A stretch of 64,000 nucleotides of DNA, from the NCBI RefSeq assembly GCF_027744825.2, contig NC_071340.1, positions 3,355,501 to 3,419,500 on the forward strand, in the 5' to 3' direction. A model generated the notes under the pieces. The model ran no database searches. It was given only the letters and a program-made list of their open reading frames with translations, and was not told the DNA's origin. The stretch comes from Synchiropus splendidus. Its lineage: Eukaryota > Chordata > Actinopteri > Syngnathiformes > Callionymidae. Shown one piece after another: positions 1-15,490 of the stretch (its first letter is position 1; every line of letters begins with the position of its first letter). The translations under genes were made by a program, and so were the position numbers.

Positions 1-3000
1 CTTATCTCAGGCTAAAAACGCGTTTTACGGATTGTGCCATAACTTTGCAGGGAAGCTTCAGAAAATGAAATTTTCACGTCCCACTATAGCAGAAAGGGTC
101 TTTCTAGTAGTTGCACATCAAATCTAAGCTGTCTGAAGTGTTTTTCCAAAGTTATCAACATTTTTATGCTTGGCGTTCCGAAACCCACCTTATCTCAGGC
201 TGAAAACGCGTTTTCTGCATTGTGCCATAACTTTGAAGAGAAGCTTCAGAACATGAAATTTTCACATCCCACTATAGCAGAAAGGGTCTTTCTAGTAGTT
301 GCACGTCAAATCTAAGCTGTCTGAAGTGTTTTTCCATAGTTATCAACATTTTTATGTTTGGCGTTCCGGAACCCACCTTATTACAGGCTGTGAGCGCGTT
401 TTCTGCATTGTGCCATAACTTGGGAGGAAAGCTTCAGAATATGAAATTTTCACCTCCCACTAGAGCAGAAAGGGTCTTTCTAGTAGTTACACATCAAATC
501 TTAGCTGTCTGAAGTGTTTTTCCAAAGTTATCAACATTTTTTTGTTTGGCGTTCCGGAACCCACCTTATCTCAGGCTGTGAGCGCGTTTTCTGCATTGTG
601 CCATAACTTGGGAGGAAAGCTTCAGAACATGAAATTTTCACCTCCCACTATAGCAGAAAGGGTCTTTCTATTAGTTGCACGTCAAATATAAGCTGTCTGA
701 AGTGTTTTTCCAAAGTTATCAACGTTTTTATGTTTGGCGTTCCGAAACCCACCTTATCTCACTCTGTAAGCGCGTTTTCTGCATTGTGCCATACCTTTGG
801 AGGAAAGCTTCAGAACATGAAAATTTCACCTCCCAATATAGCAGAAAGGGTCTTTCTAGTAGTTGCACTTCAAATCTAAGCTGTCTGAAGTGTTTTTCCA
901 AAGTTATCAACATTTTTATGTTTGGCATTCCGGAATCGACCTTATCTCAGGATGAAAACGCGTTTTACGGATTGTGCCATAACTTTGCAGGGAAGCTTCA
1001 GAAAATGAAATTTTCACCTCCCACTTTAGCAGAAAGGGTCTTTCTAGTAGTTGCACATTAAATCTAAGCTGTCAGAAGTGTTGTTCCAAAGTAATCAACA
1101 TTTTTACGTTTGGCGTTTTGGAAACCACCTTATCTCAGGCTGAAAACGCGTTTTCTGCATAGTGCCATAACTTTGCAGGGAAGCTTCAGAACATGAAATG
1201 TTCACCTCCCACTATAGCAGAAAGGGTCTTTCTCGTAGTTGCACATCAAATATAAGCTGTCTGAAGTGTTTTTCCAAAGTTATCAACATTTTTATGTTTA
1301 GCGTTCCGGAACCCACGTTATCTCAGGCTGAAAACGCGTTTTCGGCATTGTGCCATAACTTCGCAGGGAAGCTTCAGAACATGAAATTTTCACATCCCAC
1401 TATAGCAGAAAGGGTTTTTCTAGTAGTTGCACATCAAATCTAAGCTGTCTGAAGTGTTTTTCGAAAGTTATCAACATTTTTATGTTTGGCGTTCCAGAAT
1501 CGACCTTATCTCAGGCTGAAAACGCGTTGTCTGCATTGTGCGATAATTTTGCATGGAAGTTTTCGAACATGATATTTTAAGCTCACACTATAGCAGAAAG
1601 GGTCTTTCTAGTATTTGAACATCAAATCTAAGCTGTCTGAAGTGTTTTTCGAAAGTTATCAACATTTTTATGTTTGGCGTTCTGGAACCCACCTTATCAG
1701 AAGCTGAAAACGCGTTTTCTGCATTGTGCCATAACTTTGCAGGGAAGCTTGAGAACATGAAATTTTCACGTCCCACTATACCAGAAAGGGTCTTTCTAGT
1801 AGTTGCACATCAAATCTAAGCTGTCTGAAGTGTTTTTCCAAAGTTATCAACATTTTTATGTTTGGCGTTCCGGAACCCACCTTATCTCAGGCTGAAAACG
1901 CGTTTTCGGCATTGTGCCATAACTTTGCTGGGAAGCTTCAGAACATGAAATTTTCACGTCCCACTATCGCAGAAAGGGTATTTCTAGTAGTTGCACATCA
2001 AATCTAAGCTGTCTGAAGTGTTTTTCAAAAGTTATCAACATTTTTACGTTTGGCGTTCCGGAATCGACTTTATCTCAGGATGAAAAATCGTTTTCTGCAT
2101 TGTCCCATAACTTTGCAGGGAAGCTTCAGAACATGAAATTTTCACCTCCCACTATAGCAGAAAGGGTCTTTCTAGTAGTTGCACATCAAATCTAAGCTGT
2201 CTGAAGTGTTTTTCCAAAGTTATCAACATTTTTATGTTTGGCGTTCCGGAACCCACCTTATCTCAGGCTGAAAACGTGTTTTCGGCATTGTGCATTAACT
2301 TTGCTGGGAAGCTTCAGAACATGAAATTTTCACGTCCCACTATAGCAGAAAGGGTCTTTCTAGTAGTTGCACATCAAATCTAAGCTGTCTGAAGTGTTTT
2401 TCGAAAGTTATCAACATTTTTACCTTTGGCGTTCCGGAATCGACCTTATCTCAGGATGAAAAATCGTTTCCTGCATTGTCCGATAACTTTGCTGGGAAGC
2501 CTCAGAACATGAAATTTTCAGGTCCCACTTTCGCAGAAAGGGTCTTTCTAGTAGTTGCAAATCAAATCTAAGATGTCTGAAGTGTTGTTCCAAAGTTATC
2601 AACATTTTTACGTTTGGCGTTTCGGAAACCACCTTATCTCAGGCTGAAAACGCGTTTTCTGCATTGTGCCATAACTTCTCAGGGAAGCTTCAGAACATGA
2701 AATGTTCACCTCCCACTATAGCAGAAAGGGTCCTTCTAGTAGTTGCACATCAAATCTAAGATGTCTGAAGTGTTTTTCCAAAGTTATCAACATTTTTATG
2801 TTTGGCGTTCCCGAATCGACCTTATCTCAGGCTGAAAACGCATTTTCTGCGTTGTGCCATAACTTTGCAAGGAAGCTTCAGAACATGAAATTTTGACCTC
2901 CCACTATAGCAGAAAGGGTGTTTCTAATAGTTGCACATCAAATCTAAGCTGTCTGAAGTGTTTTTCGAAAGTTATCAACATTTTTAAATTTGGCGTTCCG

Positions 3001-6000
3001 GAATCTACCTTATCTCTGGATGAAAATGCATTTTCTGCATTGTCCCATAACTTTCCAGGGAAGCTTCAGAACATGAAATTTTGACCTCCCACTATAGCAG
3101 AAAGGTTCTTTCTAATAGTTGCACATCAAATCTAAGCTGTCTGAAGTGTTTTTCGAACGTTATCAACATTTTTATGTTTGGCGTTCCAGAATCGACCTTA
3201 TCTCAGGCTCAAAACGCGTTGTCTGCATTGTGACATAACTTTGCATGGAACTTCCGAACATGAAATTTTAACCTCCCACTATAGCAGAAAGGGTCTTTTT
3301 AGTAGTTGCACATCAAATCTAAGCAGTCTGAAGTGTTTTTTCCAAAGTTATCAACATTTTTATGTTTGGCGTAATGGAATCGATCTTATCTCAGGCTGAA
3401 AACGCGTTTTCTGCATTGTGCCATAACTTTGCAGGGAAGCTTCAGAAAATGAAATTTTCACCTCCCACTATAGCAGAAAGGGTCTTTTTAGTAGTTGCAC
3501 ATCAAATCTAAGCTGTCTGAAGTGTTTTTCCTAAGTTATCCACATTTTTATGTTTGGCGTTCCGGAATCGACCTTATCTCAGGCTGATAAGCGTTTTTCG
3601 CATTGTGCCATAACTTTGCAGGGAAGCTTCAGAACATGAAATTTTCACGTCCCACTATAGCAGAAAGGGTCTTTCTAGTATTTGCACATCAAATCTAAGC
3701 TGTCTGAAGTGTTTTTCGAAAGTTATCAACATTTTTATGTTTGGCGTTCCGGAACCCACGTTATCACAAGCTGAAAACGCGTTTTCTGCATTGTGCCATA
3801 ACTTTGCAAGGAAGCTTCAGAACATGAAATTTTCAGGTCCCACTTTCACAGAAAGGGTCTTTCTAGTAGTTGCACATCAAATCTAAGATGTCTGAAGTGT
3901 TTTTCCAAAGTTATCAACATTTTTATGTTTGGCGTACTGGAACCCACCTTATCACAAGCTGAAAACGCGTTTTCTGCATTGTGCCATAAATTTGCAGGGA
4001 AGCTTCAGAACATGAAATTTTAACCTCCCACTATAGCAGAAAGGGTCCTTCTAGTAGTTGCACATCAAATCTAAGATGTCTGAAGTGTTTATCCAAAGTT
4101 ATCAACATTTTTATGTTTGGCGTTCCCGAATCGACCTTATCTCAGGCTGAAAACGCATTTTCTGCGTTGTGCCATAACTTTGCAAGGAAGCTTCAGAACA
4201 TGAAATTTTGACCTCCCACTATAGCAGAAAGGGTCTTTCTAGTAGTTGCACATCAAATCTAAGTTGTCTGAAGTGTTTTTCGAAAGTTATCAACATTTTT
4301 AAATTTGGCGTTCCGGAATCTACCTTATCTCAGGATGAAAATGCATTTTCTGCATTGTCCCATAACTTTCCAGGGAAGCTTCAGAACATGAAATTTTCAC
4401 CTCCCACGATAGCAGAAAGGGTCTTTCTAGTAGTTGCACATCAAATCTAAGCTGTCTGAAGTGTTTTTCCAAAGTTATCAACATTTTTATGTTTGGAGTA
4501 ATGGAATCGATCTTATCTCAGGCTGAAAACGCATTTTCTGCATTGTGCCATAACTTTGCAGGGAAGCTTCAGAACATGAAATTTTCATATCCCACTATAG
4601 CAGAAAGGGTCTTTCTCGTAGTTGCACAACAAATCTAAGCTGTCTGAAGTGTTTTTCAAAGGTTATCAACATTTTTATGTTTGGCGTTCTAGAACCCACC
4701 TTATCACAGGCTGAAAACGCGTTTTACGCATTGTGCCATAACTTTGCAGGGATGCATCAGAAAATGACATTTTAAAGTTCCACAATAGCAGAAAAGGTCT
4801 TTATAGTACTTGCACATCAAATCTAAGCTGTCTGAAGTGTATTTCAAAAGTTATCATATTTTTTATGTTTGGCGTTCCTGAATCGACCTTATCTCAGTCT
4901 GAAAACGCGTTTAACGCATTGTTCCATAACTTTGCAGGGAAGCTTCAGAACATGAAATTTTCACGTCCCACTATAGCAGAAAGGGTCTTTCTAGTATTTG
5001 CACATCAAATCTAAGCTGTCTGAAGTGTTTTTTGAAAGTTATCAACATTTTTATGTTTGGTGTTCCGGAATCGACCTTATCTCTGGCTGAAAACACGTTT
5101 TCTGCATTGTGCCATAACGTTGCAGGGAAGCTTCAGAACATGAAAATTTCACCTCCCACTATAGCAGAAAGGGTCTTTCTAGTAGTTGCACATCAAATCT
5201 AAGCTGCCTGAAGTGTTTTTTCATAGTTATCATATTTTTATGTTTGGCGTTCCGTAATTGACCTTGTCTCATGCTGAAAACGCGTTTTCTGCATTGTGCC
5301 ATAACTTTGGAGGGAAGCTTCAGAACATGAAATTTTCAACTCCCACTTTTGCAGAAAGGCTTTTTCCAGTAGTTGCACATCAAATCTAAGCTGTCTGAAG
5401 TGTTTTTCCAAAGTTATCAACATTTTTTATGTTTGGCGTTCCGGAATCGACTTCATCTCAGGCTGAAACCGTGTTTTCCGCATTGTGCCATAACTTTGCA
5501 AGGAAGCTTCAGAACATGAAATTTTAAACTTCCACCATAGCAGAAAAGGTCTTTCTGGTAGTTGCACATCAAATCAAAGCTGTCTGAAGTGTTTTTCCAA
5601 ACTTTTCAACATTTTTACGTTTGGCGTTCGGGAACCCATCTTATCTCAAGCTGAAAACGCGTTTTCTGCATTGTGCCATAACTTTGCAGGAAACTTCAGA
5701 ATATGAAATTTTAACCTCCCACTATTGCAGAAAGGGTCTTTCTAGTAGTTGCACATCAAATCTAAGCTGTTTGAAGTGTTTTTCCAAAGATATGTACATT
5801 TTCATGTTTGGCGTTCCGGAATCGACCTTATCTCAGGCTGAAAACGCGTTATACGCATTCTGCCATAACTTTGCATAAAGCTTCAGAACATGAAATTTTC
5901 ACCTCCCACTATAGCAGAAAGGGTTTTTCTAATAGTTGCACATCAAATCTAAGCTGTTTGAAGTGTTTTTCCAAAGTTATCAACATTTTTATGTTTGGCG

Positions 6001-9000
6001 TTCCGGAACCCACCTTATCCCAGGCTGTAAAAGCGTTTTCTGCATTGTGCCATCACTTTGCAGGGAAGCTTCAGAACATGAAATTTTGACCTCCCACTAT
6101 AGCAGAAAGGGTCTTTCTAGTAGTTGCACATCAAATCTAAGCTGTTTGAAGTGTTTTTCCAAAGTTAACACCATTTTTATGTTTGGCGTTCCAGAAACAA
6201 CCTTATCTCAGGCTGAAAACGCGTTTTACGCAATTTGCCATAACTTTGCAGGAAAGCTTCAGAACATGAAATTTTCACCTCCCACTATAGCAGAAATGGT
6301 CTTTCTAGTAGTTGCACATCAAATCTAAGCTGTCTGAAGTGTTTTTCCAAAGTTATAAACATTTTTATGTTTGGCGTTCCGGAACTCTCCTTATCTCACG
6401 CTTAAAACGCGTTTTCTGCATTGTGCCATAACTTTGCAGGGAAGCTGTAGAACATGAAATTTTTACCCCCCACTAGAGCAGAAAGGGTATTTCTAGTAGT
6501 TGCACATCAAATCTAAGCTGTCTGAAGTGTATTTCCAAAGTTATCAACATTTTTATGTTTGGCGTTCCAGAATCGACCTTGTCTCAGGCTGAAAACGCGT
6601 TTTACGCAATTTGCCATAACTTTGCAGGAAAGCCTCAGAACATGAAATTGTCACCTCTCACTATAGCAGAAAGGGTGTTTCTAGTAGTTGCACATCAAAT
6701 CTAAGCTGTTTGAAGTGTTTTTCCAAAGTTATCAACATTTTTATGTTTGGCGTTCCGGAACTCTCCTTATCTCACGCTTAAAACGCGTTTTCTGCATTGT
6801 GCCATAACTTTGCAGGAAAGCTTCAGAACATGAAATTTTCACCTCCCACTATAGCAGAAAGGGTCTTTCTAGTAGTTGCACATCAAATCTAAGCTGTCTG
6901 AAGTGTATTTCCAAAGTTATCAGCATTTTTATGTTTGGCGTTGTGGAACCCACCTCATCTCAGGCTGAAAACGCATTTCCTGCATTGTGCCATAACTTTG
7001 CAGGGAAGCTTCAGAACATGAAAATTTCACCTCCCACTATAGCAGAAAGGGTCTTTCGAGTAGTTGCACATCAAATCTAAGCTGTCTGAAGTGTTTTTCC
7101 AAAGTTATCAACATTTTTATGTTTGGCGTTCCGGAATCAACCTTATCTCAGCCTGAAAACGCGTTTTACATATTTTGCCATAACTTTGCAGGGAAGCTTC
7201 AGAACATGAAATTTTAACATCCCACTATAGCAGAAAGGGTCTTTCTAGTAGTTGCACATAAAATCTAAGCTGTCTGAAGTGTTTTTCCAAAGTTATCAAC
7301 ATTCTTATGTTTGGCGTTCCGGAATCAACCTTATCTCAGGCTGAAAACGCGTTTTACGCATTGTGCCATAACTTTGCAGGAAAGCTTCAGAACATGAAAT
7401 TTTCAACTCCCACAATAGCAGAAAGGGTCTTTCTAGTAGTTGCACATCAAATCTAAGCTGTCTGAAGTGTTTTTCCAAAGTTGTCAACATTTTTATGTTT
7501 GGCTTTCCGGAATCGACCTTATCTCATGCTGAAAACGCGTTTCCTGCATTGTGGCATAACTTTGCAGGGATGCTTCAGAACATGAAATTTTCACCTCCCA
7601 CTGTAGCAGAAAGGATCTTTCTAGTAGTTGCACATCAAATCTAAGCTGTCTGAAGTGTTTTTCCAAAGTTATCAACATTTATATGTTTGGCGTTCCGGAA
7701 TCGACCTTTTCTCAGGCTGAAAACGCGTTTTCTGCATTGTGCCATAACTTTGCAGGGAAGCTTCAGAACATGAAAATTTCACCTCCCACTATAGCAGAAA
7801 GGGTCTTTCTAGTAGTTGCACATCAAATCTAAGCTGTTTGAAGTGTTTTTCCAAAGTTATCAACATTCTTATGTTTGGCGTTCCGGAATCGACCTTTTCT
7901 CAGGCTGAAAACGCGTTTTCTGCAACGTGCCATAACTTTGCAGGGAAGCTTCAGAACATGAAATTTTCACCTTCAACTATAGCAGAAAGGTTCTTTCTAG
8001 TAGTTGCACATCAAATCTAAGCTGTCTGAAGTATTTTTCCAAAGTTGTCAACATTTTTATGTTTGGCTTTCCGGAATCGACCTTATCTCATGCTGAAAAC
8101 GCGTTTCCTGCATTGTGGCATAACTTTGCAGGGATGCTTCAGAACATGAAATTTTCACCTCCCACTGTAGCAGAAAGGGTCTTTCTAGTAGTTGTACATC
8201 AAATCTAAGCTGTTTGAAGTGTTTTTCCAAAGTTAACCCCATTTTTATGTTTGGCGTTCCAGAAACAACCTTATCTCAGGCTGAAAACGCCTTTTACGCA
8301 ATTTGCCATAACTTTGCAGGAAAGCTTCAGAACATGAAATTTTCACCTCCCACTATAGCAGAAAGGGTCTTTCTAGTAGTTGCACATCAAATCTAAGCTG
8401 TTTGAAGTGTTTTTCCAAAGTTATCAACATTTTTATGTTTGGCGTTCCGGAATCGACCTTTTCTCAGGCTGAAAACGCGTTTTCTGCATTGTGCCATAAC
8501 TTTGCAGGGAAGCTTTAGAACATGAAATTTTCACGTCCCACTAGAGCAGAAAGGGTCTTTCTAGTAGTTGCACATCAAATCTAAGCAGTCTGTAGTGTTT
8601 TTCGAAAGTTATCAACATTTTTATGTTTGGCGTTCCGGAATCGACCTTATCACAGGATGAAAAATCGTTTTCTGCATTGTCCCATAACTTTGCAGGGAAG
8701 CTTCAGAACATGAAATTTTCACGTCCCACTAGAGCAGAAAGGGTCTTTCTAGTAGTTGCTCATCAAATCTAATCTGTCTGAAATGTTTTTCCAAAGTTAT
8801 CAACATTTTTATGTTTGGCGTTCCGGATCGACCTTATCTCAGGCTTAAAACGCGTTTTACGCATTGTGCCATAACTTCTCAGGGAAGCTTCAGAAAATGA
8901 AATTTTCACCTCCCACTATAGCAGAAAGGGTCTTTCTAGTAGTTGCACATCAAATATAAGCTGTCTGAAGTGTTTTTCCAAAGTTATCAACATTTTTATG

Positions 9001-12000
9001 TTTGGCGTTCTGGAATCGACCTTATCTCAGGCTGAAAACGTGTATTACGCATTGTGCCATAACTTTGCAGGGAAGCTTCAGAACATGAAAGTTTCAACTC
9101 CCACTATAACAGACAGGGTCTTTATAGTAGTTGCACCTCAAATCTAAGCTGTCTGAAGTGTTTTTCCAAAGTTATCAACATTTTTATTTTTGGCGTTCCG
9201 GCAAACATCTTATCTCAGGCTGAAAACGCGTTTTCTGCATTGTGCCATAACTTTGAAGGAAAGCTTCAGAACACGAAAGTTTCACCTACCACTAAAGCAG
9301 AAATTGTCTTTCTAGTAGTTGCACATCAAATCTAAGCTGTCTGAAGTGGTTTTCCAAAGTTATCAACATTTTTATGTTTGGCGTTCCGGAACCCACCTTT
9401 TTTGAGGCTGAAAACGCGTTTTCTGCATTGTGCCATAACTTTGCAGGGAGACTTCAGAACATGACATTTTCTCCTCCCACTATAGCAGAAAGCGTCTTTC
9501 TAGTCGTTGCACATCAAATCTAAGCTGTCTGATGGGTTTTTCGAAAGTTATCAACATTTTTTTGTTTTGCATTCCAGAATCGACCTTATCTCTGGCTGAA
9601 AATGCGTTTTCTGCATTGTGATATAACTTTGCAGGGAAGCTTCAGAACATGAAATTTTCACATCCCACTATAGCAGAAAGGGCCTTTCTAGTAGTTGCAC
9701 ATCAAATCTTAGCTGTCTGAAGTGTTTTTCCAAAGTTATCAACATTCTTATGTTTGGCGTTCCGGAATCAACCTTATCTCAGGCTGAAAACGCGTTTTCT
9801 GCATTGTGCCATAACTTTGCAGGGAAGCTTCAGAACATCGAATTTTTACCACCCACTATAGCAGAAAGGGTCTTTCTAGTAATGGCTCATCAAATCTAAG
9901 CTGTCTGAAGTGTTTTTCCAAAGTTATCAACATTCTTATGTTTGGCGTTCTGGAACCCACCTTATCTGAGGCTGAAAACGCATTTTCTGGATTGTGCCAT
10001 AACTTTGCAGGCAAGCTTCAGAACATGAAATATTCACATGCGACTATAGCAGAAAGGGTCTTTCTAGTAGTTGCACATCAACTCTAAGCTGTCTGAAGTG
10101 TCTTTTCAAAGTTATCAACATTTTTATGTTTGGCGTTCCGGAATCGACCTTATCTCAGGCTGAAAACGTGTTTTACGCATGGTGCCATAACTTTGCAGGG
10201 AAGCTTCAGAACATCGAATTTTCACCTCCCACAATGGCAGAAAGGGTCTTTCAAGTAGTTGCACATCAAATCTAAGCTGTCTCAAATGTTTTTCCATAGT
10301 TATCAACATTTCTATGTTTGGCGTACCGGAATCGACCTTATCTCAGGCTGAAAACGCGTTTTCTGCATTGTGCCATAACTTTGCAGGGAAGCATCAGAAC
10401 ATGAAATTTTCAGCTCCCACTATGAGAAACAGGGTCTTTCTAGTAGTTGCACATCAAATCTAAGCTGTCTGAAATGTTTTTTCCAAAGTTATCAACATTT
10501 TTATGTTTGGCGTTCCGGAACCCACCTTATCTCAGGCTGAAAACGCGATTTCTGCATTGTGCCATAACTTTGCAGGGAAGCTTCAGAACATTAAATTTTC
10601 ACCTCCCACTATAGCAGAAAGGGTCTTTCTAGTAGTTGCACATCAAATCTAAGCTGTCTGAAGTGTTTTTCGAAAGTTATCAACATTTTTATGTTTGGCG
10701 TTCCGGAAACGACCTTATCTCGGGCTGAAAACGCGATTTCTGCATTGTGCCATAACTTTGCAGGGAAGCTTCAGAACATGAAATTTTCACATCCCACTTT
10801 AGCAGAAAGGGTTTTTCTTGTAGTTGCACATCAAATCTAAGCTGTCTGAAGTGTTTTTCCAAAGTTATCAACATTTTTATGTTTGGCGTTCCGGAATCGA
10901 CCTTATCTCAAGCTGAAAACGCGTTTTACGTATTGTGCCATAACTTTGCAGGGAAGCTTCAGAAAATGAAATTTTCACGTCCCACTATAGCAGAAAGGGT
11001 CTTTCTCGTAGTTGCACATCAAATCTAAGCTGTATGAAGTTTTTTTTCCAAGGTTATCTACATTTTTATGTTTGGCGTTCCGGAATCAACCTTATCTCAG
11101 TCTGAAAACGCGTTTTCTGCATTGTGCCATAACTTTGCAGGGAAGCTTCAGAACATAAAATTTTCACATCCCACTTTAGCAGAAAGGGTTTTTCTTGTAG
11201 TTGCACATCAAATCTAAGCTGTCTGAAGTGTTTTTCCAAAGTTATCAACATTTTTATGTTTGGCGTTCCGGAATCGACCTTATCTCAAGCTGAAAACGCG
11301 CTTTCTGCATTGTGCCATAACTTTGCAGGAAACTTCAGAATATGAAATTTTAACCTCCCACTATTGCAGAAAGGGTCTTTCTAGTAGTTGCACATCGAAT
11401 CTAAGCAGTCTGAAGTGTCTTTCATAAGTTATCAACATTTTTATGTTTGGCGTTCCGGAATCGACCTTATCTCAGGCTGAAAACGCTTTTTCGGCATTGT
11501 GCCATAACTTTGCAGGGATGCATCAGTACATGAAATTTTCACCTCCCACTATAGTAGAAAGGGTCTTTCTAGTAGTTGTACATCAAATCTAAGCTGTCTG
11601 AAGTGTTTTTCCAAAGTTATCAACATTTTTATGTTTGGCGTTCCGGAATCGACCTTATCTCAGGCTGAAAACGCGTTTTACGCATTGTGCCATAACTTTG
11701 CAGGAAAGCTTCAGAACATGAAATTTTCAATTCCCACTAAAGCAGAAAGGGTTTTTCTCCTACTTGCACATCAAATCTAAGCTGTCTGAAGTGTTTTTCG
11801 ATAGTTTTAAACATTTTTATATTTGGCGTTCCTGTATCGACCTTATCTCAGGCTGAAAACACGTTTTCTGCATTGTGCCATAACTTTGCAGGGAAGCTTC
11901 AGAACATGTAATTTTCAACTCCCACTACAGCAGAAAGTGTCTTTCTAGTAGTTGCACGTCAAATCTAAGCTGTCTGAAGTGTTTTTCCAAAGTTATCAAC

Positions 12001-13791
12001 ATTTTTATGTTTGGCATTCCAGAATCGACCGTATCTCTGGCTGAAAACGCGTTTTCTGCATTGTGCCATAACTTTGCAGGGAAACTTCAGAACATGAAAT
12101 TTTCACCTCCCACTATAGCAGAAAGGGTCTTTCTAGTAGTTGCACATCAAATATAAGCTGTCTGAAGTGTTTTTCCAAAGTTAACACCATTTTTATGTTT
12201 GGCGTTCCAGAAACAACCTTATCTCAGGTTGAAAACGCGTTTTCTGAATTGTGCCATAACTTTGCAGGGAAGCTTCAGAACATGAAATTTTCACCCCCCA
12301 CTATCGCAGAAAGTGTCTTTCTAGTAGTTGCACATCAAATCTAAGCTGTCTGAAGTGTTTTTCCAAAGTTATTAACATTTTTATGTTTGGCGTTCCGGAA
12401 CCCACCTTATCTCAGGCTGAAAACGCGTTTTCTGAATTGTGCCATAACTTTGCAGGGAAGCTTCAGAACATGAAATTTCCACCTCCAACTATAGCAGAAA
12501 GGTTCTTTCTAGTAGTTGCACATCAAATCTAAGCTGTCTAAAGAGTTTTTCCAAAGTTATCAATATTTTTATGTTTGGCGTTCCGGAATCGACCTTATCT
12601 CAGGCTGAAAACGCGTTTTACGCATTGTGCCATAACTTTTGTGGGTAGCTTCAGATCATAGAATATTCACCACCCACTATATCAGAAAGGGTCTTTCTCG
12701 TAGTTGCACATCAAATCTAAGCTGTCTGAAGTGTTGTTCCAAAGTGATCAACATTTTTACGTTTGGCGTTTCGGAACCCACCTTATCTCAGGCTGAAAAC
12801 GCGTTTTCTGCATTGTGCCATAACTTTGCAGGGAAGCTTCAGAACATGAAATTTTCACCTCCCACTACAACAGACAGGGTCTTTGTAGTAGTTGCACATC
12901 ATATCTAAGCTGTCTGAAGTGTTATTCCAAAGTTATCAACATTTTAATGTTTGGCGTTCCGGAACCCACCTTATCTCTGCCTGAAAATGCATTTTCTGCT
13001 TTGTGCCATAACTTTGCAGGGAAACTTCAGAACATGAAATTTTCACCTCCCACTATAGCAGAAAGGGTCTTTCTCGTAGTTGCACATCAAATCTAATCTG
13101 TCTGAAGTGTTTTTCGAAAGTTATCAACATTTTTCTGTTTGGCGTTCCGGAACCCACCTTGTCTCAGGCTGAAAACGCGTTTTCTGCATTGTGCCATAAC
13201 TTTGACGGAAAGCTTCAGAACATGAAATTTTCACGTCCCACTATAGCAGAAAGGGTCTTTCTAGTAGTTGCACATCAAATCTAAGCTGTCTGAAATGTTT
13301 TTTCCAAAGTTATCAACATTTTTATGTTTGGCGTTCCGGAACCCACCTTATCTAAGGCTGAAAACGCGATTTCGGCATTGTGCCATAACTTTGCAGGGAA
13401 GCTTCAGAACATGAAATTTTCACCTCCCACTATAGCAGAAAGGGTCTTTCTAGTAGTTGCACATCAAATCTAAGCTGTCTGAAGTGTTTTTCGAAAGTTA
13501 TCAACATTTTTATGTTTGGCGTTCCGGAAACGACCTTATCTCGGGCTGAAAACGCGATTTCTGCATTGTGCCATAACTTTGCAGGGAAGCTTCAGAACAT
13601 GAAATTTTCACGTCCCACGATAGCAGAAAGGGTCTTTCTAGTAGTTGCACATCAAATCTAAGCTGTCTGAAGTGTTTTTGGAAAGTAATCAACATTGTCA
13701 TGTTAGGCGTTCCGGAATCGACCTTATCTCAGGCTGAAAACGCGTTTTACGCATTGTGCCATAACTTCTCAGGGAAGCTTCGGAACATGAA

Positions 13792-15490
13792 ATGTTCACC
13801 TCCCACTATAGCAGAAAGGGTCTTTCTAGTAGTTACACATCAAATCGACGCTGTCTGAAGTGCTTTTCGAAAGTTATCAACATTTTTATGTTTGGCGTTC
13901 CAGAATCGACCTTATCTCAGGCTGAAAACGCGTTTTCTGCATTGTGCCATATCTTTGCAGGCAAGGTTCAGAACATGAAATTTTAACCTCCCACTAAAGC
14001 AGAAAGGGTCCTTCTAGTAGTTGCACATCAAATCTAAGCGGTCTGAAGTGTTTTTCGAAAGTTATCAACATTTTTCTGTTTGGCGTTCCAGAATCGACCT
14101 TATCTCAGGCTGAAAACACGTTTTACGCATTGTGCCATAACTTTGCAGGGAAGCTTCAGAACATGAAATTTTCACCTCCCACTATAACAGAAAGGGTCTT
14201 TTTAGTAGTTACACATCAAATCTAAGCTGTCTGAAGTGTTGTTCCAAAGTGATCAACATTTTTACGTTTGGCGTTTCGGAACCCACCTTATCTCAGGCTG
14301 AAATCGCGTTTTCTGCATTGTCCCATAACTTTCCAGGGAAGCTTCAGAACATGAAATTTTAACCTCCCACTATAGCAGAAAGGGTCTTTCTAGTAGTTGC
14401 AAATCAAATCTAAGCTGTCTGAGGTGTTTTTCCAAAGTTATCAACATTTTTATGTTTGGCGTTCCGGAACCCACCTAGTCTCATGCTGAAAACGCGTTTT
14501 CTGCATTGTGCCATAACTTTGAAGGAAAGCTTCAGAACATGAAAGTTTCACCTCCCACTATAGCAGAAAGGGTCTTTTTAGTAGTTACACATCAAATCTA
14601 AGCTGTCTGAAGTGTTCTTCCAAACTTATCAAAATTTTTACGTCTGGCGTTCCGGAACCCACCTTATCTCAGGCTGAAAAAGCGTTTTGTGCATTGTGCC
14701 ATAAATTCTCAGGGAAGATTCAGAACATGAATTTTTAAACTCCCACTGTAGCAGAAAGGGTCTTTCTAGTAGTTGCACATCAAATCTAAGCCGTCTGAAG
14801 TGTTTTTCCAAAGTTATCAACATTTTTATGTTTGGCGTTCCGGAACACACCTTATCTCAGGCTGAAAACGTGTTTACTGCATTGTGCCATAACTTTGCAG
14901 GGAAGCTTCAGAACATGAAATTTTAACCTCCCACTATTGCAGAAAGTGTCTTTCTAGTATTTGCACATCAAATCTATGCAGTCTGATGAGTTTTTCCAAA
15001 GTTATCAACATTTTCATGTTTGGCGTTCCGGAATCGACCTTATCTCAGGCTGAAGACGCGTTTTACGCATTGTCCCATAACTTTCCAGGGAAGCTTCAGA
15101 ACATGAAATTTTGACCTCCCACTATAGCAGAAAGGGTCTTTCTAGTAGTTGCAGATCAAATCTAAGCTGTCTCAAGTGTTATTCCAAAGTGATCAACATT
15201 TTTACGTTTTGCGTTTCGGAACCCACCTAATCTCAGGCTGAAAACGCGTTTTCTGCATTGTGCCATAACTTCTCAGGGAAGCTTCAGAACATGAAATGTT
15301 CACCTCCCACTATAGCAGAAAGGGTCTTTCTAGTAGTTACACATCAAATCGACGCTGTCTGAAGTGCTTTTCGAAAGTTATCAACATTTTTATGTTTGGC
15401 GTTCCAGAATCGACCTTATCTCAGGCTGAAAACGTGTTTTCTGCATTGTGCCATATCTTTGCAGGGAAGGTTCAGAACATGAAATTTTAA
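13792..15490 (+). repeat. Duplicated satellite variant, 8-monomer offset
   Basis: A monomer with several private changes (ACACATCAAATCGACGC, TGCTTTTCGAAAG, CCATATCTTTGCAGG) appears at about 13,792-13,986 and again at about 15,296-15,490. The offset is 1,504 bp, exactly eight 188-bp units. The monomers between the copies are not uniformly identical, so this marks an old local duplication and not a regular higher-order repeat. Confidence 0.7.

Noticed and set aside
675..1061. Plus-strand open frames of 60-157 codons across the array (for example with SHYSRKGLSSSC and NIFMFGVPES)
   Set aside because: They recur with the 188-bp unit, change frame from copy to copy because 188 is not a multiple of 3, and open or close through single substitutions. 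They are repeat by-products, not a gene family.
7305..7678. Minus-strand 61-codon frames as a tandem small-protein gene array
   Set aside because: They follow from the monomer consensus; most copies are disrupted and no family motif or expression signal is visible. Kept only as a low-interest observation.
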